From positions 310,189 to 374,188 of the forward strand of contig OW568898.1 in the NCBI GenBank assembly GCA_938743325.2: a stretch of DNA of 64,000 bases, in the 5' to 3' direction. This DNA comes from Pycnococcus provasolii (Eukaryota > Chlorophyta > Pseudoscourfieldiophyceae > Pseudoscourfieldiales > Pycnococcaceae). Of the stretch, positions 29,991 through 37,550 are shown piece by piece. A program made the position numbers and the translations under genes. Position 1 is the first letter of the stretch. The number at the start of each line of letters is the position of its first letter. The notes under the pieces are model-generated. The model saw only the letters and a list, made by a program, of their open reading frames with translations, did not search any database and had not been told where the DNA came from.

Positions 29991-32141
29991 TTTTTAACAT
30001 CCATCCATCCATCCACGACGACTACTGTTGTACTAAGAAACGTTTGTTTATACAGAAACCAGTTTTTTAAATTAATATCCTTTGTAACTAATCTAACCGT
30101 GTAGATACATTTCTTCAACAGTGCTCAAGGCGGACGCGGTGGCCGCGGCGGCCACGGCGTCGGACGTCACGGAAATCAAATTCAAACAAGAAGCTGAAAC
30201 GGGCCTCCAATAATCAGGCCGCAACCACAAAATGCCTGTTGCAACAGGGTGGTTTGGGGATCCGTCTGTGACCTCTTAAGATTGAGAGAGGGGGGGGGGG
30301 GGGGGGGGGGGGGGAGTTTCGTCCCACGTGGCACCACGGCGGTGAGAAACAAACAAACGCGTCAAACGAACCAACCCCCTTTGCCCTTTCTTTTCTTTTT
30401 CTTTCGGCTATGCTTTTCGGCAGGTTCGCGCATTCCTTGAGCAGTGGAACTCGTGTGGGATCCCTCAAAAAAAGAGGGGGGAACAACAAAGCGCGTGAAG
30501 CGACGTGCTCGGCTCGATATCCCCTACCTCTCTAGGTCCTAGGAGTCTCTGGGATCGTGCGAATGGGAATCTCGTCTTCGAAGCCTTGGATTTTTTTGCA
30601 ATCGGACCCCTCGGCGCTCGAAGGAGCGTCAAAATCAAGGATCTCGAACAGAAAGACATAAAATTATCAGGATACTTTTTCGTCGCCCTCGACTTAAACG
30701 TCCCTTTAACGAGCTTGCATTTTGACCATCCCTGCGAAAAAGAAACAGCGAGACAAAAGGAACCAGCCTAGGGTGCTGTATGCGTAGATTTGTGCGAACT
30801 CCAAACACACATGGGTTGTTGACGCGAACAAATTCCTCCTATCTTGAGAGCTCCATGGTTCGATTTTGACGCGTTTTGCCCGCGGGAAAACAGAGCAAGC
30901 ACGTGCGCTCGGAACCGGAGGAACCCATCATACCTCCAAGGTCCATGGACCAAAAGCAACAGTCCGCCCAAAACGAGCGTATCGTTTGGCAAAGGAACAA
31001 CCACCAAGGTCAACTTCCTGAAGCCCGTCGTGAACTTCCTGATGAAGATCCTCCTCCAGGTGGACCCTGTTCTTTCCCTGTGCACCGTCCAAACGTCGCG
31101 GACGTACTTCAGGAGGTTGTTTTTCGCCGCGCTTTCCGCGTCCTCTCCCCCCACCACCACCTGGGGTGAAAGGGGGGGAAGGGTCCCGCCCCCTTGCCAA
31201 TTGCCAATTGACGTTTTCCAACACCCCACCCCGTGTTGTTGTTGGGGCCCACCCAACCTTGTTGGTTCCCGGTTTCGCTCCTTCCGTCTCCCCCGACTCA
31301 ATATTCTCATTCTCATTCTCATTCGCATTCTTGTTCGGTGTCATTGTGCGTTGTCATTCTGTCATTGTGCGGTGTCATTCTTCTCCCGCACTTACTTACA
31401 TTGTGCGTGTGTGTTTTTTTTTACTGTATTTCGCATTCGCATTTTTGCGTTAAAGGCTTGAAGTCAGTGCTTGAAGTCAGTGCAGAAGTCGTATTTTGTG
31501 GCTTACAATTACATTGTGTTGCATTGTGTTGTGTTGCATTGCATTGCATTGTATTGCAGTACGTAAGTCTCAGGATTTCCTTCTCGTATCTCTTGACTTG
31601 ACTACTAAGCTTAGACTAACAAGAAGCAGCAGCAAAGCAGCAGCAGTTGCAGCATCTTCAAGGGACCGTCCTTTTCAAAACAAAAGAAGAAGCGACGTTA
31701 ACGTTAAGGGAGTACCTGTACTGTGGAGTCCTTCTTGAATTTAAGGGAAATCTACACCCTTAAAAAAGAATTCTTGGGAGAAGGAAAAAAAACAAATTCG
31801 GAAAAGAACATTTCGAGTCTGAAGAATCTGACGCGGCAAAAAAAACGGAGGGAAAAACGGTTAGAAGCAGAGAGCAAAGCAGGCTTTTAACTTCCCCCCT
31901 TCCCTTCCTCACCGCATATCTTTTTTTCTTTCGAGTTCGAGCCTCGCCTCGGGTAACAAACACCCCCTTCCACGTGCCGGTGTTCCCGAAAACGCGTTCG
32001 TCATTTCATTCTTTGAATTTCTGAATTTCTGAGTTTCTGAAAAATCGGTGAGGCTCACATTCTGTCAGTCAGCTAAAGAAAAGAAAAGAAATCTGCTCAC
32101 TGCTCACTGCTCACTGCTCAACCATCATCATCTTGTGAATC
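29991..32141. other. Gene-poor spacer, 2.1 kb
   Basis: The longest stretch without a supported gene outside the retroelements. It holds a 25-G homopolymer (30290-30314), ATTCTC and TGTCATT microsatellites (31300-31390) and a TTGCATTG-like run (31510-31555). Open frames at 30505-30771 (+), 30844-31461 (+) and 30928-31344 (-) overlap one another and have no recognisable motif; a spliced or decayed gene around 30.5-31.3 kb cannot be excluded. Confidence 0.5.
30290..30314. repeat. Poly-G tract, 25 bases
   Basis: Uninterrupted G run following GAGAGA, the longest homopolymer in the window. Such runs are length-unstable and able to form G-quadruplexes. Confidence 0.9.
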
Positions 32142-34586
32142 ATGTCGGGTGCTCCTTTTTTCTCGTGCGTTTCCTCGTCGTCATCCTCCGTTCCGATTTC
32201 CAACAAGGCGCGCTCGAGACTTCCTGTGGCTGGTGGCGATGTTTCATCATCGGCTTTTGGGGGGGGCTCGTCGTCATCTTTCCGCGAATCGTTTCTATCG
32301 CCCCTTTCGATTTCGCCGTCGCCTTCTATTGGACACCTCTCGTCATCGGCGCGGTCTCTCAGAAGTGCTGACAACAGCAACAAAATCAAAAAGTCATCCG
32401 TGGGGGTAAGTACCGGTCAGCCTTTTCAGCATATCGAGGGATTCCGGGCGGCTGAGGTACCTCCCTCAGCAGACAACACGCCACCTTCGTGGCAAGACGA
32501 GTCGCGACGACGACTCAGCAGTGACGGCACATCCGATCCCTCGCTGAGACCGCGAGGATTTTCCTTCGGAGAGTCGGAGAAAATCAGCTCGGAACTCGCG
32601 AACATCTTGAACCCGCCAAAAAGCCCGACGCGTTCGCTACTAAGCGAGCAAATCTCCGTGGGGGAACAAAAAACTGCGCCAGGTGGAGGAGGTGGTGGAG
32701 GATCATCATCATCATCCACACAGCAGATTTTGCCAACGTCGGCAAACAAGACAAACAACAAACAAACAAACAACGACATCGTCGCGTCCGCACGCCGACT
32801 CGCACGCGCGTGCGAGCACGACGCCGCGCTCGCCGCGGCAGCCGCCAGCCTATCCTTTGAGAACAACCTCAAGGAAATTCCAGTCGCACCGCTAGGCGCC
32901 GCGTCGCAAATCTTGAGCGAACTAGGCGTCGACGATGCCACCGTCGCGGCGGGCATGCTCTCCAGCGGAGCGCACGCCAACCACACGCGACTTCGATCGG
33001 GAGATGACGCCTCGCTCGCGGAAGTCACCTCCCACGAGGTGGCGCGCCTCGTCGCGGGCGTCGCGCAGATGGCAGACGTTTCCGCACGCCTACGCAACCG
33101 CTCGGATGCGCTCAACGACGAACTTCATCTCGAAAAGAGCAGGACGATGTTCCTTGCCATGGCGGATGTTCGCGTGTGCTTAGCATTCCTCGCCGACCGG
33201 CTCGCGACGCTGCGAGTTCTCGCGGAGCAAACAACCGCCGGAGAATCCCTGTCGCAAGTTCGGCGCGTCTACGTGCTAGAGTCCCTGCGAGTGTTTGCAC
33301 CCATCGCGAACCGACTCGGCGTGTGGGGATGGAAGGCTGAACTCGAGGACATGTGCTTCCAGCTTCTGCACGCCGAAGAACACGCGAATCTGCGCCGGCG
33401 TGTCGAGGAGAGGCACAAGCTCAGCAACATCGGAACGTACATGAACCAGGTGCGCGAGGTTCTCGACGCGCGCGAGGTGAAGTTTGCATCCATATCCGGA
33501 CGGCCGAAGAACCTGTACAGCCTGTGGAAGAAACTTTCCAAGAAGCAGGTGGAACTCAGCGAGGTGCACGACGTCATGGCGATGCGCGTCATCGTGCACC
33601 GCAGCTACGACTGCTACGCCGCGCTCGACCTCGTGCACGAGCTGTTCGAGCCCGTTCCCGGCAAGCTGAAGGACTACGTGCGTAGCCCGAAGGAGAACGG
33701 GTACCGCAGCCTGCACACCGTCGTGAGCGACGGCAACGGAGGCACGTTCGAGGTGCAGATTCGAACGGAGGACATGCACCGCGAGGCGGAGCTTGGCGTT
33801 GCCTCGCACTGGCGCTACAAGGAGAGCGGCGGGTCTTCGAGACATCCCGCTCACGTCGTGTCCGGGCCGTCGTCGGCGTCGGAGGTGCACGGCGGCGGCG
33901 TCGCCGACGCGCTCGCGTCCGAGAGCATGCAGAGCGGGGAGGGGTACAGCGACGTGTCCAGCGACGAGGAAGGGGGGCTCAGCGACTACGACGACGAGCC
34001 TCTCGAGGTTGCCTTCCGCCGCGCGGCGGATGCGGTGACGCGAAGGAAGGAGCAGCGCAGGAGGCGACGTGCACGCCGCGCCCAGCGTCGTTTCACCGAG
34101 AGGCAGATTGCTTTTGCACGCTGGTGCCTGTCGTGGTACGGCGAGCTCAACGAGAAGAAGATGGTGATTGACGGCAGCCCGAGCGAGCGCGACGATCCGT
34201 CGTCGCTGACGGTGTTCGCGTCGAGCGGGGCGTCGTGCACGTTCCCGTCGCACCATCCCGACTGCGAGCATGCGCGGATATGCCAGCCATGTGCGGTGCC
34301 GGTGGACGACTGGCGAAAAGTGGCGGTGAAGAGCGGTTCGCCGTCGGAGTCTCAGCGCCCGATGGACATGGTGTACGCGCTCGTCTCGGAGGGTGGCGAC
34401 GTGCGCGTGCTTGTGCTTAACGCGGGATGTACCGTCGGCGACGTGCTGCAGCGCTCAGGCGGTGCGCTCGGCGGCAGTGCGCTCGGCGTTCGTGTGAATG
34501 GCCTTGCGGCTGACGCCGCTCGCGAGCTTGCGAGCGGCGACGTCGTCGAGGTTGGCTACGCGCAATCGCTTAGCATGGCGGCTTAG
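32142..34586 (+). CDS. RSH: RelA/SpoT homolog, RSH2/3-like, HD motif lost: (p)ppGpp synthetase
   Basis: 814 residues. A Ser-rich leader suits plastid import. The region at about 255-400 aligns with the HD hydrolase domain of plant RSH2/3 (LFLAMADVRVCLAFLADRL), but the metal-binding His-Asp of AAGLLHD is replaced (AAGMLSSGAH) and ADRLHN reads ADRLAT, so hydrolysis is unlikely. The synthetase domain (about 445-580) looks active: SGRPKNLYSLWKK, DVMAMRVIV, KDYVRSPKENGYRSLHTVV, EVQIRTEDMHREAE and HWRYKE. An acidic insertion follows. The C-terminal part (FARWCLSWYGE, FPSHHPDC, a TGS-like fold to GDVVEVGY) matches the RSH2/3 tail. The enzyme would make the alarmone (p)ppGpp, which tunes plastid transcription and translation. 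It is convergent with NTF2. Confidence 0.92.
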   Translation: MSGAPFFSCVSSSSSSVPISNKARSRLPVAGGDVSSSAFGGGSSSSFRESFLSPLSISPSPSIGHLSSSARSLRSADNSNKIKKSSVGVSTGQPFQHIEGFRAAEVPPSADNTPPSWQDESRRRLSSDGTSDPSLRPRGFSFGESEKISSELANILNPPKSPTRSLLSEQISVGEQKTAPGGGGGGGSSSSSTQQILPTSANKTNNKQTNNDIVASARRLARACEHDAALAAAAASLSFENNLKEIPVAPLGAASQILSELGVDDATVAAGMLSSGAHANHTRLRSGDDASLAEVTSHEVARLVAGVAQMADVSARLRNRSDALNDELHLEKSRTMFLAMADVRVCLAFLADRLATLRVLAEQTTAGESLSQVRRVYVLESLRVFAPIANRLGVWGWKAELEDMCFQLLHAEEHANLRRRVEERHKLSNIGTYMNQVREVLDAREVKFASISGRPKNLYSLWKKLSKKQVELSEVHDVMAMRVIVHRSYDCYAALDLVHELFEPVPGKLKDYVRSPKENGYRSLHTVVSDGNGGTFEVQIRTEDMHREAELGVASHWRYKESGGSSRHPAHVVSGPSSASEVHGGGVADALASESMQSGEGYSDVSSDEEGGLSDYDDEPLEVAFRRAADAVTRRKEQRRRRRARRAQRRFTERQIAFARWCLSWYGELNEKKMVIDGSPSERDDPSSLTVFASSGASCTFPSHHPDCEHARICQPCAVPVDDWRKVAVKSGSPSESQRPMDMVYALVSEGGDVRVLVLNAGCTVGDVLQRSGGALGGSALGVRVNGLAADAARELASGDVVEVGYAQSLSMAA

Positions 34587-34822
34587 TTTGTTGATACTTT
34601 GATAGGAAGGAATTATTTCATTTTGTAGAAAAACACAACACTTTTTTTAGAACACATCTTCACAGGACGAGTTCGTGGAATGCGACAACAACAACAACAA
34701 CAATAACAACAAGTTGTGAGTGTGTGAGTGTTGGTTTGAGTGGACGACTGTACATAGATAGTTGGACGAAGTAAACTCCATTTCTTTTACTGAAAAAATG
34801 AGCAAGACTACGGTGGTTTCTT

Positions 34823-35335
34823 TCAACCAATGTTAAGACGGAAGATGTGGTTCGCGATGATGAAAGAAGCTTGATATGTGAAAAAGTAGCGGTGGTTGTG
34901 TGCGTGTTTGTTTGTGTCGTTAGTTGGTCCTTGTATCCCCAAAAAACAAAAAATAAATATGAATGACATGACAGGTCTGCACATACCTCCCGTTTGCACG
35001 AGGTGAAACACCTCTGCAAATTTCATCGGGTACTCCTGTCCTTCTATTTGCAGGTCTCCTGTGACGAACACGATGACAGCGTTCGGCTGGAGTGGGTTTG
35101 GGTGTGCGTCTTGTGTCTTTATGTTGTGTTTCGCCTGGTTGAATCCGAGCGAGCGGTATTTGTTCATGATGGCAGCTTGTCCCATGATTTGCGTCCCTTC
35201 GTACGTCATGAGCGACTGATCGGTGTACAGCGAGGCGAGGCCTTCTCTGTTTGTGTCGAAGGTCATGTAGAAGTGCTGCGTGAACGCTTTAGAGACCTCC
35301 TCGAAGTTCACGGACGGGGGGGCAGCGGCGGCCAT
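34823..35335 (-). CDS. NTF2: Nuclear transport factor 2, two exons
   Basis: Exons 35335-34987 and 34869-34823 give 131 residues, close to the family's ~125. The start MAAAAPPSVNFEEVSKAF is the first true ATG. The NTF2 fold is clear: FTQHFYMTFDTNREGLASLY, MTYEGTQIMGQ, VTGDLQIEGQE, MKFAEVFHLV, and, after the splice, SFIIANHIFRLNIG, matching the family's SYYVLNDIFRLNY. NTF2 carries RanGDP into the nucleus and so sustains the Ran gradient. A TTAGGG-like word lies about 95 bases upstream. It is convergent with RSH on the left. Confidence 0.92.
   Translation of the reverse strand: MAAAAPPSVNFEEVSKAFTQHFYMTFDTNREGLASLYTDQSLMTYEGTQIMGQAAIMNKYRSLGFNQAKHNIKTQDAHPNPLQPNAVIVFVTGDLQIEGQEYPMKFAEVFHLVQTGGMCRPVMSFIFIFCFLGIQGPTNDTNKHAHNHRYFFTYQASFIIANHIFRLNIG
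34870..34986 (-). other. 117-bp GT-AG intron of NTF2
   Basis: Donor GGAG|GTATGT at 34986, acceptor CATATCAAG| ending at 34870. It is a multiple of three with no in-frame stop, so the unspliced frame stays open; splicing is inferred because it restores the conserved SF-x-x-x-N-x-IFRLN end directly after FHLVQTG. Confidence 0.85.
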
Positions 35336-35489
35336 GATAAACACGTGCTTCGATTCGCGGAATGATGAGCGAGGTCAGTTCGTTGACCGGACCATTCAGT
35401 ACAAACTATAGGAAGGAAAAAAAGTAGGTTAGGGTTTGGACGAATGAATCAATTCGGGGTTTGGGAGAATCCATTAATTCACGCGTATA

Positions 35490-36191
35490 TTACTTCTTCA
35501 TGGCGTCCTGCTTGTCCTTCAAGTTCTTCACGTATTGTTTGACCTTGTCCATGTCCGCAATCGTGTTAAACGTCACGCCGCGTTCCCCCCAGTACTCGCG
35601 CCAAGTCACGATGTCCAACGTGGTGCCGAACGCCATCGCCTGCTCCGTACGCGCGCAGTTCACCATCTCAACCGCAACCTTCTCGCTCCCGTCGCCTTTC
35701 TCAAACTCCTTCTTCAGAAACTTTAGCGAACCAATGCGATCAATGCCCTTCGTGTCGAAGCCGTACTTCGTCTCAAGTTCTTCCTTGATCTCCGCAATCT
35801 GACGTTTGCCGTCAATCACGACGTAAGAGATACCCAAAATAGCAACGATACAGCTGATAATACCTTGTGTATCTTCAGGCTTCAGGTTGATGTCAGCCGC
35901 TATGGATGTGACGACCAAAGAGGGGTTGTACGTGATGAGCCCTCCACTAAGAATTCCATCACTAAGACTTCCAGAAACTTCCAGCGGCAACGCTTGTAAC
36001 GAGGGCTTGTAACCTCGTAACGATCGTCGAGATAGAAAAGAAACAGGACGTGCACCCAAATTCCTTGGCACCAAACTCCTCCCAGGAGCACAAAGACGAC
36101 TAAAAGTCTTCACACCAACAGACGCCGACGATGCCTTGGACGACGCCGACGCCGACGACGGTGATGAACACGCGGACAACACCATGATCAT
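35490..36191 (-). CDS. Unrecognised protein, probably plastid-targeted
   Basis: 233 residues from the ATG at 36191 (a second ATG follows two codons later). The first ~60 residues are Ser/Ala/Arg-rich with no acidic residues, as in plastid transit peptides. A single hydrophobic segment (GIISCIVAILGISYVVIDG) sits in the middle, followed by a charged helical C-terminal half (IAEIKEELETKYGFDTKGID ... REYWGERGVTF). I do not recognise the family. The layout suggests a thylakoid- or envelope-anchored protein with a soluble stromal tail; nothing shows its job. Confidence 0.75.
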   Translation of the reverse strand: MIMVLSACSSPSSASASSKASSASVGVKTFSRLCAPGRSLVPRNLGARPVSFLSRRSLRGYKPSLQALPLEVSGSLSDGILSGGLITYNPSLVVTSIAADINLKPEDTQGIISCIVAILGISYVVIDGKRQIAEIKEELETKYGFDTKGIDRIGSLKFLKKEFEKGDGSEKVAVEMVNCARTEQAMAFGTTLDIVTWREYWGERGVTFNTIADMDKVKQYVKNLKDKQDAMKK

Positions 36192-36335
36192 GCTGTGCTG
36201 TGCTGGGCAGACGTTTCTGTTTTGTGTTTTGTGTTTTGGGTTTGGGAAAATAAAATATAAACGAGATAGCGAAGAGATTTGGTCCGGGAAATTGTGGCAT
36301 GGAATTCGGGGTTAGGTTTGGAATTCGGGTTTTAT

Positions 36336-37112
36336 TTAGTACAACAGGTACAGGTCGATGGCGCAGAAGACGACGACGTCGCTCAGCTGAACTTCGCGAA
36401 CGCCGTCGCCGAACAACGAGTCCTCGTTGTTTGACGTGTACGCGTACTGCGAGCCGTTCTTGCCCAACGTGCTCTTCGCAGTGCGCAGCGTGCCCAAGGC
36501 GGTGTCCTCCGCATCCAAACCCGTGATGCCGCCGCTGACGGGGGATAGCGGAGGTCCAATCACCAAGCCAGGAGGTGTGGCGCCCCACTGAGGTCCGCCA
36601 CGCGCATAGTCGAAGACTGGGCCGACTCCGCCCGTCTTCTCGACGATCGCGACGGTGTCCGCGGCGCGTGCGAACGTGTTTCCTTGTGCGACAAACAGAA
36701 AGTCGCTATCTGATTCTTTGTAGTCGTCCGAGCTGAGAAACTCCGTCGGAAACCACCCACCCACGACGCGGTCGTTGGTGAATGCGGCGACGAGCGTCGG
36801 CCCTGCGTTGTCACATCTTTTGTGAAACGCCGACGCGGAGTCTCCGTCGACGGACATCTGGTAGCACACACCAATTTCTCTGTTTGCGATGAACGTCGAC
36901 TGTAGTAGTGGTTGAACGAAATCAGACTCAGACGGCGTCAAAACGCGCGGAGAGGTACGACCCCCAGGGGCAGTGGGCTTGGAGCCACCCCTTTCATTCC
37001 CAAATAAGTTACCAAACAAATCCAGCGCGTTCACCTTAACAACACTGAACCTCCTCCCACCATGACGATAGCATCTCCACTTGAAACGTTGATGTTGCGA
37101 AACGCGGAACAT
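36336..37112 (-). CDS. TLD-domain-like protein
   Basis: About 258 residues if translation starts at the ATG at 37112. The frame is open back to 37463, but that part is homopolymer- and repeat-rich and is not coding-like. The domain at about 75-250 follows the TLD/TLDc pattern: AFHKRCDNAGPTLVAAF with the hallmark Cys-Asp-Asn-x-Gly-Pro-Thr-Leu, then VVGGWFPTEF, YKESDSDFLFV, a Gly/Pro-rich middle and a terminal VQLSDVVVF with an acidic residue before the end. TLD proteins such as OXR1 protect against oxidative stress and regulate V-ATPase in other eukaryotes; the role here is inference. NALDLFGNLFG near the N-terminus may be the true beginning of the folded protein, so a short 5' exon is possible. 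Confidence 0.72.
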   Translation of the reverse strand: MFRVSQHQRFKWRCYRHGGRRFSVVKVNALDLFGNLFGNERGGSKPTAPGGRTSPRVLTPSESDFVQPLLQSTFIANREIGVCYQMSVDGDSASAFHKRCDNAGPTLVAAFTNDRVVGGWFPTEFLSSDDYKESDSDFLFVAQGNTFARAADTVAIVEKTGGVGPVFDYARGGPQWGATPPGLVIGPPLSPVSGGITGLDAEDTALGTLRTAKSTLGKNGSQYAYTSNNEDSLFGDGVREVQLSDVVVFCAIDLYLLY

Positions 37113-37550
37113 TCTCAATATGTAAAACCAAACGAGTCTGTGAGGAAGCCGATCGAAACCACCCTGGAGGAGGCTTCCTACCCCCCCCCCCCCCCGCGCG
37201 CTCTCTCCCGGGGATCCCTCCCAGGTCGCACGCATTTTCCGGAGTTGTGGTGGGTGGGATTCCGTGCCCTGGATAATATCGTGCGCCCAAAAAGGGGATC
37301 CCTCCCAGGTCGCACCCAGTACTAGTCGCTTACTAAATGCGTCGCCGCCAATCCAAGACGGATCAGCAAGACGGATCAGCAAGACGGATCCCCCTGTGAA
37401 CTCGGTGCACTCAATCATGCCTGTACTGAGACGGATCCCCAGTGAGAGGCTCTTATAGACCATTCTCCCCGGGGGTTTCTACGAACCGCTCATCGACCTC
37501 CTCCCCCCCCCCCCCCCTCCCCAATTATTGTATTTCATTTTCAGCAAAGA
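37113..37550. other. Divergent spacer with homopolymers and short repeats
   Basis: Contains 15-base C runs at 37181-37195 and 37503-37517, a 21-base direct repeat GGGGATCCCTCCCAGGTCGCA (near 37203 and 37295) and three CAAGACGGATCAG-like units near 37355-37392. It should hold the promoters of the TLD gene (-) and the EamA gene (+). Confidence 0.65.

Noticed and set aside
30844-31461. 205-codon plus-strand frame
   Set aside because: Overlaps equally long minus-strand frames, Cys/Phe/Pro-rich composition with microsatellite readings at its end, no motif.
33276-34271. 331-codon minus-strand frame
   Set aside because: Antisense to the RSH synthetase region, whose motifs are unmistakable on the plus strand.
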